Shown: piece by piece, positions 46,382-57,850 of the stretch
Position numbering within the stretch: position 1 is the first letter of the stretch
Layout of the letters: each line of letters begins with the position of its first letter
NCBI RefSeq assembly: GCF_000422205.1
Contig: NZ_ATHV01000021.1
Span: 22,610 to 86,609 of the forward strand
Source: Desulfovibrio sp. X2
Lineage (GTDB): Bacteria; Desulfobacterota; Desulfovibrionia; Desulfovibrionales; Desulfovibrionaceae
DNA length: 64,000 nucleotides
Reading direction: 5' to 3'
Position numbers and translations under genes: made by a program
Notes under the pieces: generated by a model
Databases searched by the model: none
What the model saw: only the letters and a program-made list of their open reading frames with translations
What the model was told of the DNA's origin: nothing

Positions 46382-46918
46382 ATGAGCAGCACCGAGGTCA
46401 TCGTCACCGCGGAAGAGATGCAGACCATGCTCGGCCGCCTGGCGGAAGCCGTGGCCGAACGCCACCCCGACGCAGCCGAGCTGGCGGTGGTCGGCATCCA
46501 GCGGCGCGGGGCGGATGTCGCCACCCGTCTCAAGGCCATGCTCGACGAGCGGCTGGGTGCGCGCGTGCGCATCGGCAAGCTGGACATCAACCTCTACCGC
46601 GACGACTGGACAAGCCTCACGGTCCAGCCCTCCATCCAGTGCACGGAGATCCCCTTCGACCTTGCGAGCACCGTGGTCGTCCTGGTGGACGACGTGCTCT
46701 TCACCGGGCGCACCATCCGGGCCGCGCTCGAGGCCGTTCTGGACTACGGACGTCCCAAGGCCGTGGAGCTTCTGGTGCTGGTGGACCGCGGCAACCGCGA
46801 GCTGCCTATCCAGCCCGACTATGTGGGCACGCGCGTGGAGACCTCTCCCCGGGACCACGTCAACGTCTTCGTGCGCGAGCGCGACGAGGGCGACAAGATC
46901 GTCGTGACCTGGGCCTGA
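46382..46918 (+). CDS. pyrR: Bifunctional pyr operon regulator / uracil phosphoribosyltransferase
   Basis: 178-aa PRTase-fold protein. The PRPP-binding loop is VVVLVDDVLFTGRTIRAAL near residues 97-115. The N-terminal VIVTAEEMQTMLGRLA and GIQRRGADVA, and the C-terminal PDYVGTRVETSP, match PyrR. PyrR binds pyr mRNA and can form UMP from uracil. In Gram-negative bacteria the regulatory role is less certain; enzymatic activity is the safer call. GAGGGG is 6 bases before the ATG. No pyr biosynthetic gene is next to it; DUF309 follows after 8 bases. Confidence 0.9.
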   Translation: MSSTEVIVTAEEMQTMLGRLAEAVAERHPDAAELAVVGIQRRGADVATRLKAMLDERLGARVRIGKLDINLYRDDWTSLTVQPSIQCTEIPFDLASTVVVLVDDVLFTGRTIRAALEAVLDYGRPKAVELLVLVDRGNRELPIQPDYVGTRVETSPRDHVNVFVRERDEGDKIVVTWA

Positions 46919-46926
46919 GCGCGGCC

Positions 46927-47397
46927 ATGACGGCCATTCCCGACGACCCGTCGTCGCTGGCACCGCCTTTTCGCTCGCCCGGCGAAAAGCCCCGTTCTCC
47001 GAAAGATACCCTTGCCCTGGCCGTGGAGCAGTTCAACGCCGGGGCCTATTTCGCCTGCCACGAGACGCTCGAGGAGCTGTGGCTCGCGGAGAAGGAGCCG
47101 TTGCGCGCCCTGTACCAGGGCATCCTGCAGATAGCCGTGGCCCTGTTTCACGAGAGGCAGGGCAACAGGCGCGGCGCGGTACGCCTTCTCGAAAGCGGCA
47201 TGGCCCTCTGCACCCCGTTTTCCCCGACGGCCCAGGGGCTCGACGTCGCCGGGCTGCTCGCGGGCGCGGGCGATTGTCTCGCCGCGCTGTGCGAGGCGCC
47301 CGGAAGCGGTTCCGGAAACCCGCCCGCGTCCTGCTCCCTGCGCATCACCTACTCCTCCGATCCCACCGGCGACGGAAGCGACCGTTTTCAGCCATGA
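46927..47397 (+). CDS. DUF309-family protein
   Basis: 156 aa, all-helical. The DUF309 signature is clear: VEQFNAGAYFACHETLEELW followed by LYQGILQIAVALFHERQGN. The conserved His-Glu and following acidic residues could bind a metal, but no activity is established to my knowledge. The C-terminal 30 residues are Pro/Ser-rich and probably disordered. The ATG at 46927 is 8 bases after pyrR. Its stop overlaps the EamA start, so the three genes are probably one operon. Confidence 0.83.
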   Translation: MTAIPDDPSSLAPPFRSPGEKPRSPKDTLALAVEQFNAGAYFACHETLEELWLAEKEPLRALYQGILQIAVALFHERQGNRRGAVRLLESGMALCTPFSPTAQGLDVAGLLAGAGDCLAALCEAPGSGSGNPPASCSLRITYSSDPTGDGSDRFQP

Positions 47398-48341
47398 CCT
47401 TCCGCCTCTCCGTCCTCCCGCCCTGGCTGCGGCTGATGCTCCTCGGCACGTTGTGGTTCAGCCTGGCCCAGGTGCTCATCAAGCTGCTCGGGCAGAACAT
47501 GAACTTCATGGAGATCGTCAGCTTCCGCGGCATGTGGGGCGTGGGGCTGTGCCTGTGGATGATGCGTCGGGCCGGAGGAGGGGGCTTCAGTCTCGGAAGG
47601 CGGCGCGGCCTGCTCGTCCTGCGCGGCCTGCTCGGCTTCACGACCATGGCCTGCAGCTTTTACAGCGTCACCGTAATGCCCCTGACCGACGCCATCACCC
47701 TCTACTACCTGCACCCGGTCTTCGCGGCCGTCTTCTCCTCCTTTCTCGGCCGCGAGCGCTTCTGGGGCCGCACCTCCGTCGCCCTGGCCCTGTCCCTGGC
47801 CGGGGCGATCTTCATCGCCCGGCCCTCCTTCCTCTTCGGAGGCGGCGCTGCCGCGCCCTACCTGCCCGGCGTCATCGCTGCCGTGGTCTCGGCCGTGTGC
47901 GGAGGCGGGGTCCTGGTCTGCCTGCACGAGCTCGGCCGCACCGAGCATCCCCTCATTCCCACGCTCTATGTGAGCGTGGCCGCGGCCTCCTTCTCCCTCG
48001 TCGGTTCCATTCCGATCTGGCGCTGGCCCGAGGGCTGGGAATGGTTGGCCCTCGCCGGCATCGGCGTGCTCACGCAGCGCGCCCAGTTGGACATGACCAA
48101 GGGCGTCGCCCTCGAGCCCGCGGGCCGGGCCTCGGTGGTGGGCTATGCCCAGATCATCTTCGCGGGGGTATGGGGGGCGCTGCTCTTCGCGGAGCAGCCG
48201 GGCTGGAATTTCTATTGCGGCGCCGGGCTCATCATCGTGGGCTCGCTCGTCTCGGGCTCGGGCGGGAAAGGCAAGGGCGGAGACAGCATGCCCGCGCCCG
48301 GCGCGCCGCTGCCTCCGCCCCCCGCTGATTCGTGCGCCTGA
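47394..48341 (+). CDS. EamA-family (DMT) transporter
   Basis: 315-aa inner-membrane protein with about ten predicted TM helices in two EamA repeats (first from LMLLGTLWFSLAQVLIKLLG, second from LPGVIAAVVSAVCGGG). SFRGMWGVGLC and LHPVFAAVFSSFLGRE are typical of drug/metabolite exporters. A C-terminal Gly/Pro-rich tail (SGSGGKGKGGDSMPAPGAP) is cytoplasmic and disordered. The ATG overlaps the DUF309 stop. Substrate unknown; the family includes amino-acid and nucleoside exporters, and pyrR is in the same run. Confidence 0.85.
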   Translation: MTFRLSVLPPWLRLMLLGTLWFSLAQVLIKLLGQNMNFMEIVSFRGMWGVGLCLWMMRRAGGGGFSLGRRRGLLVLRGLLGFTTMACSFYSVTVMPLTDAITLYYLHPVFAAVFSSFLGRERFWGRTSVALALSLAGAIFIARPSFLFGGGAAAPYLPGVIAAVVSAVCGGGVLVCLHELGRTEHPLIPTLYVSVAAASFSLVGSIPIWRWPEGWEWLALAGIGVLTQRAQLDMTKGVALEPAGRASVVGYAQIIFAGVWGALLFAEQPGWNFYCGAGLIIVGSLVSGSGGKGKGGDSMPAPGAPLPPPPADSCA

Positions 48342-48348
48342 GCGCGGA

Positions 48349-49239
48349 CTAGATCACGATCTCCGTGCCGATGCCGGTGTCGGTGAAGAGCTCGAGCAGG
48401 ATGGAGTTCTCCACTCGCCCGTCTATGATCTGCACCTTTTCCACGCCATGCTCCACGGCCTCCAGGCAGCATTTGAGCTTGGGGATCATGCCGCCCGTGA
48501 CCGTGCCGTCTTCCATGGCCTGCACGGCCTGCATGCGGGTGAAGGAGGGGATGAGGTTCTTGTCCCTGTCGAGCACGCCCGAGACGTCGGTCAGGAGCAG
48601 CAGGCGCTTGGCGCGCAGCGCCGCGGCCACGGCCCCGGCCACGGAGTCGGCGTTGATGTTGTAGGTCAGGCCTTCCTCGTCCACGCCCACGGGCGCGATG
48701 ACCGGGATGAAGCCCTCGGACTGCAGCGAGCGGATGAGCGAGTTGTTCACGGCCATGACCTCGCCGACCTTGCCGAGGTCGATGATCTCGGGCGGCGCGT
48801 CCTTGCGCTCGAGGACCATCTCGAGCTTGCGCGCCGTGAGCAGCCCCCCGTCCTTGCCGGACAGGCCCACGGCCTTGCCGCCGTGACGGTTCAGAAGCCC
48901 CACGATCTGCTTGTTGACCTTGCCCACCAGGACCATCTCGACCACGTCCATGGTCGCGTCGTCCGTGACCCGCAGCCCCTGGCGATACTCGCTCTGGATG
49001 TTCAGCTTCCCGAGCATCTCCTTGATCTGCGGGCCGCCGCCGTGGACGATGACCGGGTTGATGCCCACGTACTTGAGCAGCAGCACGTTCTGCGCGAACT
49101 GCTGCTTCAGGGTCTCGTCCACCATGGCGTGGCCGCCGTACTTGATGACGATGGTCTGGCCGTGGAATTTCCGGATGAAGGGCAGGGCCTCCATGATCAT
49201 GCGGGCCTTGTCCTGGGCGGTGATGCAGGCGTCACTCAT
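48349..49239 (-). CDS. argB: Acetylglutamate kinase
   Basis: Second step of arginine biosynthesis. The amino-acid kinase fold shows [14 protein letters not shown] at the ATP-binding start, [29 protein letters not shown] and [22 protein letters not shown] and the N-terminal helix suggest the arginine-sensitive hexameric class. 296 aa. AAAGGA is 8 bases before the ATG. Convergent with the EamA gene, 7 bases apart. Confidence 0.96.
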   Translation of the reverse strand: MSDACITAQDKARMIMEALPFIRKFHGQTIVIKYGGHAMVDETLKQQFAQNVLLLKYVGINPVIVHGGGPQIKEMLGKLNIQSEYRQGLRVTDDATMDVVEMVLVGKVNKQIVGLLNRHGGKAVGLSGKDGGLLTARKLEMVLERKDAPPEIIDLGKVGEVMAVNNSLIRSLQSEGFIPVIAPVGVDEEGLTYNINADSVAGAVAAALRAKRLLLLTDVSGVLDRDKNLIPSFTRMQAVQAMEDGTVTGGMIPKLKCCLEAVEHGVEKVQIIDGRVENSILLELFTDTGIGTEIVI

Positions 49240-49283
49240 GTTTCAATCCTTTGGCAGGCCGGTGGAAACGTTAAAAAAACGCT

Positions 49284-49404
49284 GGTTGTTCAAAAATGGT
49301 GAGATGCAAGGAAGCGAAAAAAACAGGACGCGCCGTGTATTCTCCATACATAAGCGGGCTGGTTTTTTCGCTGACGCGGCAGATCGCCATTTTTCAACAG
49401 CCTG
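49284..49404. repeat. Palindromic repeat element (REP/MITE-like)
   Basis: About 120 bases with two arms of roughly 42 bases that are imperfect inverted copies: the left arm starts GGTTGTTCAAAAATGG (49284), and the reverse complement of the right arm starts GGCTGTTGAAAAATGG (49402). The arms continue with GATGC/GATCTGC and AGCGAAAAAA. The element ends 1 base before the hslU stop and fills the gap to argB. I recall similar elements with ends like these in other Deltaproteobacteria. It would form a long hairpin in RNA and may act as the hslU terminator. Confidence 0.7.
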
Positions 49405-50844
<1,440 letters not shown>

Positions 50845-50850
50845 GGATTT

Positions 50851-51417
50851 CTAGGATGCTTCCAAGGTCTCGATGACCAGGTTGTCGTTGGTGAAGACGC
50901 AGATCTCCGCCGCGATGTGCATGGCCGCCTCGGCGGTCTCGCGCGAGGGCATGTCCGCGTGGCGGCGAAGCGCCCGCGCTGCGGCCAGGGCGTAGGCCCC
51001 TCCCGAGCCGATGGCGGCCAGGCCGTCGTCGGGCTCGATGACGTCGCCGTTGCCGGAGAGCATCAGGATCTGGCGGCCGTCGCTGGTCAGGAGCATGGCT
51101 TCCAGACGGCGCAGGTACTTGTCCGTCCGCCATTCCTTGGCCAGCTCCACGGCGGCGCGGGCGAGGTTGCCCTTGAACTGCTCGAGCTTGGACTCGAAGC
51201 GTTCGAAGAGGGTGAAGGCGTCGGCCGTGGAACCGGCGAAGCCGGCCACGATGCGGTCCTTGTACAGGCGGCGCACCTTGCGCGCGCCGTGCTTGACCAC
51301 GATGCTCTGTCCGAGCGTCACCTGGCCGTCCCCGGCCACGGTCACGCCGTGCTCGTCGAGCACGGCGAGGATGGTCGTGCCCCTGAGGCCGTTTTGTCCG
51401 TTCGTCGATTCGCTCAT
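50851..51417 (-). CDS. hslV: ATP-dependent protease peptidase subunit HslV
   Basis: Proteasome-like Thr peptidase. The catalytic Thr is in [14 protein letters not shown] (residue 14 or 15), so a 13-residue N-terminal extension must be removed; E. coli HslV has only the Met. [20 protein letters not shown] and the C-terminal [14 protein letters not shown] match the family. 188 aa. GGAG is 8 bases before the ATG. Followed by hslU. Confidence 0.95.
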   Translation of the reverse strand: MSESTNGQNGLRGTTILAVLDEHGVTVAGDGQVTLGQSIVVKHGARKVRRLYKDRIVAGFAGSTADAFTLFERFESKLEQFKGNLARAAVELAKEWRTDKYLRRLEAMLLTSDGRQILMLSGNGDVIEPDDGLAAIGSGGAYALAAARALRRHADMPSRETAEAAMHIAAEICVFTNDNLVIETLEAS

Positions 51418-51488
51418 CAATTCACTCCGCAAGTGGTCTGCCCGCCGAAGGTGCCCGAAAGAGGCCCTGAAGATTGCCGACGGGAGTC

Positions 51489-52061
51489 CTAAGGATGGTC
51501 CGACGGGTTGCCCAGGGCATCCCGGGCGCACCCGGCCCAGGTCTGGAAGGCCTCGGTCGAGAAGAGGACCATGGCCGCCTCGGCCACGAGGCCAGCGGCC
51601 AGGGCCGCCGTGAGGCGCCCTATGGCCAGCGGGGCCGCCAATGCTACCGGATAGCCATAAACCCCGCAACTTATGGCCGGGAAGGAAATGTCCGAAAGTC
51701 CGTTTTCCGCTGCCAGGCGCAGGGATTCGTCGTAGGCCGAGGCGAGGACGTCCGGCTCGCCGCAGCCTCCTCCCTGCCAGATGGGACCCACGGTATGGAT
51801 GACGAAGCGGGCCGGCAGGTCGAAGCCCGGGGTGATCACGGCGCGGCCGGGCGGCAGGGGACCTCGCTCGGCCGCGATGGCCTTGCAGGCGGCGAGGAGC
51901 CTTGGTCCGGCCGCGCGGTGGATGGCTCCGTCCACGCCGCCTCCGCCGAGGAGCGAGGAGTTCGCGGCGTTGACGATGGCCGCGCTTTCCGCCCGCGTCA
52001 GGTCGCCTCGGCGCACCGCGAGGCGGCCGTCGCCGACCGGCCAGACGCATTCCTCCCGCAT
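51489..52061 (-). CDS. Macrodomain protein (ADP-ribose deacetylase-like)
   Basis: 190-aa single macrodomain that binds ADP-ribose and in the YmdB group hydrolyses O-acetyl-ADP-ribose. The signature [20 protein letters not shown] lies near residues 32-51, followed by [18 protein letters not shown] and [12 protein letters not shown]. The C-terminus NPSDHP is short and polar. The ATG overlaps the M16 peptidase stop, so it is co-translated with it. Biological partner unknown. Confidence 0.9.
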   Translation of the reverse strand: MREECVWPVGDGRLAVRRGDLTRAESAAIVNAANSSLLGGGGVDGAIHRAAGPRLLAACKAIAAERGPLPPGRAVITPGFDLPARFVIHTVGPIWQGGGCGEPDVLASAYDESLRLAAENGLSDISFPAISCGVYGYPVALAAPLAIGRLTAALAAGLVAEAAMVLFSTEAFQTWAGCARDALGNPSDHP

Positions 52062-53404
52062 CACGGCCGCTCGAAGGAGGTCCCGAAGGTTTCTGCCCAG
52101 GCCGGATCGACGCTCGGCCCGACCACGCAGAGCGCGGCCTTGTCGAGCCTGGCCAGTTCGCGGGCCGCTGCGCGCACGTCGTCCAGGGTCACGGCGGCGA
52201 GGGCTGCCGCCGCCTCGTCCAGTTCCACCTGGCGGCCGAAGACCGCCACGTTGCGGGCCAGGCGCAGCATGCGCTCCTCGGTGGACTCGGCGCCGAGGTA
52301 GAGGAGCCCGGTGAGGTGTTCCCGGGCGCGGTCGAGCTCGTCCTCGGTGACCGCTTTCGCCGATCCGCCGCACCCGGCTATGGCCTCGAGCTCGCCGCGC
52401 AGAACGTGCAGGAGCTCGTCCGTGCGGTCGGGCTGCGCCGCGGCGTAGATCTCGAGCACGCCGCAGTCGGAGAGGAAATGCGGGCTCGCGGAGATGGAGT
52501 AGGCCAGCCCCCGTTTCTCGCGCACCTCCTGGAAGAGGCGCGAGGAGAGTTGCCCGCCGAGCAGCGTGGCCAGGCAGGAGACGGCGTAGCGCCGCGGGTC
52601 CGTGAGGCCGGGCGCGGGAAAGGCCAGGAAGACGTGGCACTGCTCGCTGTCCCGTTCCTCGGCCAGGGCGCGGGGCCTGAAGCGCGGAGCCGCGGGGGCG
52701 GGGGCGGCGGCAGGGCCGGACGGCAGTCCGCCGAAGGCCCGCTCGGCCGCAGCGACAAGGGCATTCGCGTCCACCGCGCCGCAGGCGGCCACGATCAGCC
52801 GCTCGGGCGCGTGCCAGCGTTGTCGCCATTCGAGCAGCTTCGCGCGGGAAAGCCCGTTCACCGAGGCCACGGTGCCAAGGATGGGATGGGCCAGGGCCGG
52901 ATCGGCCCAGAGCGATTTCCAGAAGGTCTCGAAGGCGTATTCCTCGGGCGTCTCGTCCACGGCCGCGATCTCCTGCCGCACGACGTCCTTCTCGAGCTTC
53001 AGTTCACGGGCGTCCAGAAGCGGGTGCAGGACGAGGTCGGCAAGGATGTCGAAGGCCTCGGCCACGCCGGTGTCCACCACCCGGGCGTGGAAGCAGGTCT
53101 CCTCGCGGCCGGTGAAGGCGTTGGACAGGCCGCCCAGGCGGTCCAGGGCCATGGCGATGTCCAGCGCGCTGCGGCGCGTGGTGCCCTTGAAGGCCATGTG
53201 CTCCCAGAGGTGGGCGGCGCCTTCCAGGCCGGATGTCTCCTGGCGCGAGCCCGAGCAGACCCAGATGCCCACGGCGGCGGAGCGCACGTCGGGCAGGGAC
53301 TCGACTGCGATGCGCAGGCCGTTCGGCAGATGCGTGAGCAGGCAGGAAGAGGCGGCGGGGCGGTAGGCCGCAAGGGCCGGTGCGGAACCGTCGCCGCTGA
53401 TCAC
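52061..53404 (-). CDS. M16-family zinc metallopeptidase
   Basis: About 447-aa peptidase of the mitochondrial-processing-peptidase type. The inverted zinc motif HLWEH near residue 67 (HxxEH) is followed about 75 residues later by [16 protein letters not shown] with the third ligand Glu. The C-terminal inactive-type half has [20 protein letters not shown]. No signal peptide is seen, so it is probably cytoplasmic. The start is one of two adjacent GTGs (53407, 53404) after GGAG; 53404 has better spacing. Its 5' end overlaps the M48 stop. Confidence 0.9.
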   Translation of the reverse strand: MISGDGSAPALAAYRPAASSCLLTHLPNGLRIAVESLPDVRSAAVGIWVCSGSRQETSGLEGAAHLWEHMAFKGTTRRSALDIAMALDRLGGLSNAFTGREETCFHARVVDTGVAEAFDILADLVLHPLLDARELKLEKDVVRQEIAAVDETPEEYAFETFWKSLWADPALAHPILGTVASVNGLSRAKLLEWRQRWHAPERLIVAACGAVDANALVAAAERAFGGLPSGPAAAPAPAAPRFRPRALAEERDSEQCHVFLAFPAPGLTDPRRYAVSCLATLLGGQLSSRLFQEVREKRGLAYSISASPHFLSDCGVLEIYAAAQPDRTDELLHVLRGELEAIAGCGGSAKAVTEDELDRAREHLTGLLYLGAESTEERMLRLARNVAVFGRQVELDEAAAALAAVTLDDVRAAARELARLDKAALCVVGPSVDPAWAETFGTSFERP

Positions 53405-54831
53405 CACATCTCCGCGCGCTCGTTCAGCGCCTTGTCGAAATCCTCGAGGGCCTTCTTGTCGTCCTCGGTCTTGCTGAACTGCTCGGCCTGCTTCCTCTGG
53501 AATTCCGCCTGCTTCTTGTCGTTCTTGTAGAGGCCGGAGTAGGCCAGCTGGAGATGCCCCTGGAAGAGGTTGCCGGATTCGCCGTAGAACCGTCCCAGGT
53601 AGAAGCGGATCTCGGAGTCGTCGGGCAGGCGCTTTTCGATGCGTTCCATGTAGTCGATGGCCTGGGCGTACTCCTTCTGCTCGCCCAGGAGCCGGGCGTA
53701 GAAGAACAGGGCCATGAGGTCGTGCGAGTTGAGCATCACCGCCTTCTGCAGCAGCAGCGAGGCGCGGTCGAAGTCGCCTGTCTGGAAATAGAAGCGGCCT
53801 GCCTCGCGCACCACCAGGGAGTCCATGGGCGACATGGACAGGGCCTTCTCGAACTGCTCGCGGGCATCACCCATGCGGTTCAGGCGTTCGAGCAGGATGC
53901 CGTAGCCCATGTAGTCCACCGCGGTCCACTCGGCCTTCGGCTTCTGCTCGTAGAAGCCCATGGCCAGGGTGGTGTCGCTGTAGCGCGAGCGCAGGAGCGT
54001 CTGCACGCGCAGGAAACGTCCGTCGTGCTCCGGCCGGTCCTGAATGTTCTTGGGCAGCAGTTCCACGCGGCCGGAGAGGTAGTTGATGCGTTCGTCGAGG
54101 CCGGGGTGGGTGGCCAGGTAGGTGGGGATGTTCTGGCCCGCGTACCACTGCTTGCGCTGCAGCACCTTGAAGCCGCGCACCAGCCCCCAGGGGTTGAAGC
54201 CCGCCTTGGTGACGTAGGTCAGGCCGTCCTGGTCCGCCTCGCGCTCGTTCTCGCGCGAGTAGGCCAGCATCGTGCTCTGGGCCATCGCTCCGGAGCCCAC
54301 GGCCAGGGCCGCCTTGGTGGAGCCGCTGCCCAGGAAGGCGCCCGCGAGCATGCCGAGCAGCGCCATGGGGCCGATGATCTGGGCGCGCTCGATGTTCTGG
54401 GCCAGGTGGCGTTCCGCGACGTGGCCGAATTCGTGCGCCATGACGCCGGCCAGGTCCGACTCGTGCTCGAGGGAGAGGATGAGGCCCGAATAGATGAAGA
54501 CGTGCCCGGCCGGACCGGCGAAGGCGTTGAGCACGCTGCTGCGGATGACGTTGGTCTTGATGGTCCACGGCTGGGGCGGCATGACCGCGACCAGGCGGTT
54601 GGCGAGGTCCTGGATGTATCCCTTGATCTCCGGGTCCTCGATGATCGGCATCTGGGAGCGGACGGCCAGCTCGAACTTGCGGCCGAGCTCGGCTTCGTCC
54701 TTGATCGTGAAGTCGAACAGGGCGGCTCGCGCGGGCGCGATCGAGAGGAAAAGGGTGGGGAGCACCACCAGGGCGGCCGTGAGGATGGCCGGAAGGAATG
54801 CGTCCCTGAGGCGCGGCGGCTTGTATGTCAC
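53401..54831 (-). CDS. BepA-like periplasmic M48 metallopeptidase with TPRs
   Basis: 476-aa protein with a signal peptide (LTAALVVLPTLFLSIAPARA, cleavage near residue 36). The M48 zinc motif is GVMAHEFGHVAERH near residue 135, and the third ligand lies in ENEREADQDGLTYV. A short hydrophobic pair of helices lies between them. The C-terminal 180 residues are TPR-like (DAREQFEKALSMSPMDS, DRASLLLQKAVMLNS). This matches BepA/YfgC, which assembles or degrades LptD and other outer-membrane barrels; lptD is at 38.7 kb. GTG start at 54831. Confidence 0.9.
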   Translation of the reverse strand: MTYKPPRLRDAFLPAILTAALVVLPTLFLSIAPARAALFDFTIKDEAELGRKFELAVRSQMPIIEDPEIKGYIQDLANRLVAVMPPQPWTIKTNVIRSSVLNAFAGPAGHVFIYSGLILSLEHESDLAGVMAHEFGHVAERHLAQNIERAQIIGPMALLGMLAGAFLGSGSTKAALAVGSGAMAQSTMLAYSRENEREADQDGLTYVTKAGFNPWGLVRGFKVLQRKQWYAGQNIPTYLATHPGLDERINYLSGRVELLPKNIQDRPEHDGRFLRVQTLLRSRYSDTTLAMGFYEQKPKAEWTAVDYMGYGILLERLNRMGDAREQFEKALSMSPMDSLVVREAGRFYFQTGDFDRASLLLQKAVMLNSHDLMALFFYARLLGEQKEYAQAIDYMERIEKRLPDDSEIRFYLGRFYGESGNLFQGHLQLAYSGLYKNDKKQAEFQRKQAEQFSKTEDDKKALEDFDKALNERAEMW

Positions 54832-54893
54832 GATGTTCCCGTTGTCCGGTTCCGAGAGTCTGCCTGCGTTCTACCCCTGGTCCCCCACAACGT

Positions 54894-54917
54894 AAAGGGG
54901 GCCCGAAAGGCCCCCTC
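54894..54917 (-). terminator. Terminator after rho
   Basis: A perfect 7-bp stem (GGGGGCC at 54897-54903 with its complement at 54909-54915) has a 5-base loop; on the - strand TTTA follows. It lies 30 bases after the rho stop. Confidence 0.65.
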
Positions 54918-54944
54918 GTCAATCCGTGTGCCGTGCCGCAGCAC

Positions 54945-56192
<1,248 letters not shown>

Positions 56193-56538
56193 CGGGCAAC
56201 CTCGAGATGTGGGCTCTGGGGTGGGAACGGGTTCTTCGTCGGGCAGGGGGAATTCGGCAGGGGCCAGAGTCGGTTCTTTTACGGCTTTCTTACGGCCGCG
56301 GGCAGGGCGTGTCATGACTGGGCGACGCTCCGGACAGCCGGCGTGAATCGCCGGTCGCCGCGAAATGTTTTTGGTTAGTTTTTCCCGCGAATGAATTGTT
56401 ACACTCCGGCGCGGGCAGGCGCGGCCGGCTCTGTACTGTACTATAAGAACAACGGATGAAACCGGATGCTTTGGCGTGGTTTCTGGATTCAGCGCTCTTG
56501 CCACTTAGCGGAATCCGTGGCGGTTGGCAAGAGCCGTG
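56193..56538 (-). other. Leader region of rho
   Basis: 346 bases between carD and rho. A -10-like TATAGT lies at 56445-56440, about 240 bases before the rho start, without a clear -35. Just after the carD stop is a perfect 10-bp stem with a 21-base loop (56494-56503 with 56525-56534) and no T-run. The part next to rho (to 56504) is open in frame with rho and could encode an N-terminal extension. No other gene is seen. Confidence 0.5.
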
Positions 56539-57051
56539 TTACATTTTCCCGTCTTCGTTCAGGACGTCGGCGAACATCTCCTGGATGGACTCCCGGATCT
56601 CTTCCTGGTCGCGTTCGAGCGCGAAGGAGAGCTCCAGCGTGATCAGGCTCATGGCCTGCTCGAGCAGGCGACGTTCACCGAAGGAAAGTTCCTTGTCGCG
56701 GCCGATCAGCAGGAGCTCCTTGAGGACGTAGGCCACGTCGCGCAGGTTGCCGCTCTTCAGCTTTTCGGAATATTCGCGGTAGCGCCGGTTCCAGTTCTGG
56801 CCGGTATATCCGGTGAAGTCAGACCGGTCCTTCAGGACCTCGAGGACGGTCTGGCCCTCTTCGCGGGTGCACACGGAGCGCAGGCCCACCGACTCGGCAT
56901 TGGCCACGGGAACCATGAGCGTGACGTTGTTCGCCAATATGCGGACAATGTAGAACTCGGTCTTGGCGCCCCGGATCTCCTGCGTCTCGACCCGCTCCAC
57001 CTTTCCGACGCCTTGCGCCGGATAGACGACCAGTTCATTGATTTCGAACAA
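56539..57051 (-). CDS. carD: CarD-family RNA polymerase-binding regulator
   Basis: 170-aa protein that binds the RNA polymerase beta subunit and stabilises open promoter complexes. The N-terminal Tudor-like domain reads FEINELVVYPAQGVGKVERV and YIVRILANNVTLMVPV; the helical C-terminal domain has SGNLRDVAYVLKELLLIG. The start is set at the TTG at 57051 because GGAGGA lies 7 bases upstream and this matches CarD N-termini; the ATG at 57072 would include the ribosome site as codons. It lies between pth and rho. Confidence 0.92.
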   Translation of the reverse strand: MFEINELVVYPAQGVGKVERVETQEIRGAKTEFYIVRILANNVTLMVPVANAESVGLRSVCTREEGQTVLEVLKDRSDFTGYTGQNWNRRYREYSEKLKSGNLRDVAYVLKELLLIGRDKELSFGERRLLEQAMSLITLELSFALERDQEEIRESIQEMFADVLNEDGKM

Positions 57052-57127
57052 CGAATTTCCTCCACATCCCAAGAACAGACCAAGGATGTTGATACGCTAA
57101 ACGCTTCGACAAGTCCAATGCGCCGCG

Positions 57128-57778
57128 CTAAGCATCCGGTCCGTTCTCCGGTTCCGTCCCTTTCGGGGTGGCTTCGAAGACGTGCAGGAACTGCTGAGCC
57201 GCCGCGAGCCCCTTGCCCCCCGGGGCGAAGAAGAGGGGCAGGGAGTCGCGTGCCGCCTGCATGATCTCGGGCAGCGCCTGCTCCTCCTGCGCGGAAAAGG
57301 GCGAGAGCACCCAGTCGGTCACGGCGGTGTGCTCGGGGGGACGGCCGATGCCGACGCGAAGACGCGCGAAGCGGTCGGTGCCGAGCTCGGCCACCATGGA
57401 CTTCAGCCCGTTGTGTCCGGCCGTGCCGCCGCCCAGCTTGGCCTTCAGGCGGCCGAACGGCAGATCCATCTCGTCGTGCGCCACCAGGACCTGCTCCGGC
57501 TTGATGCCGTTCTCCATGCAGATGCGCACGGCGGCCTTGCCGGAGAGGTTCATGTAGGTCATGGGCTTGGCCAGCAGGAAGTCGCCTTTGACCCGCGGCA
57601 GGGAGACGCTCCAAAGCTCGAAGTCCGACGGAGAGGGCAGCTTGATGCGGCGGCGGTACGGCTTGGCGTCGATCTCGGCCAGCACGGCGTCGATGACCAT
57701 GAATCCCGCGTTGTGGCGGGTGAAAGCGTACTGCGGCCCGGGGTTGCCCAGGCCGACGATCAGTCCCTTGTAGTCCAT
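57128..57778 (-). CDS. pth: Peptidyl-tRNA hydrolase
   Basis: Releases tRNA from peptidyl-tRNAs that drop off the ribosome. Family signatures are LIVGLGNPGPQYAFTRHNAG with the catalytic His, AKPMTYMNLSG, VAHDEMDLPFGR and GGGTAGHNGLKSM. 216 aa from the ATG at 57778, which has no Shine-Dalgarno but lies 18 bases after a 15-bp hairpin. Downstream of rplY, upstream of carD. Confidence 0.95.
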   Translation of the reverse strand: MDYKGLIVGLGNPGPQYAFTRHNAGFMVIDAVLAEIDAKPYRRRIKLPSPSDFELWSVSLPRVKGDFLLAKPMTYMNLSGKAAVRICMENGIKPEQVLVAHDEMDLPFGRLKAKLGGGTAGHNGLKSMVAELGTDRFARLRVGIGRPPEHTAVTDWVLSPFSAQEEQALPEIMQAARDSLPLFFAPGGKGLAAAQQFLHVFEATPKGTEPENGPDA

Positions 57779-57796
57779 ATGCGGCGCGTCGAACGA

Positions 57797-57830
57797 CAAA
57801 GGGCTCCAAGGAGGCCCTTGGAGCCCTTTG
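57797..57830 (-). other. 15-bp hairpin between rplY and pth
   Basis: CAAAGGGCTCCAAGG (57797-57811) and its exact complement (57816-57830) leave a 4-base loop. No T-run follows in the direction of transcription, so termination is unlikely. It sits 21 bases after the rplY stop and 18 before the pth start. A processing or translation-control role is possible. Confidence 0.7.
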
Positions 57831-57850
57831 CAGACGGGAAGTCCAGGGGT

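Noticed and set aside
57797..57830. Rho-independent terminator between rplY and pth
   Set aside because: The stem is strong but no T-run follows on the transcribed strand, so it is listed as a hairpin of unknown role.
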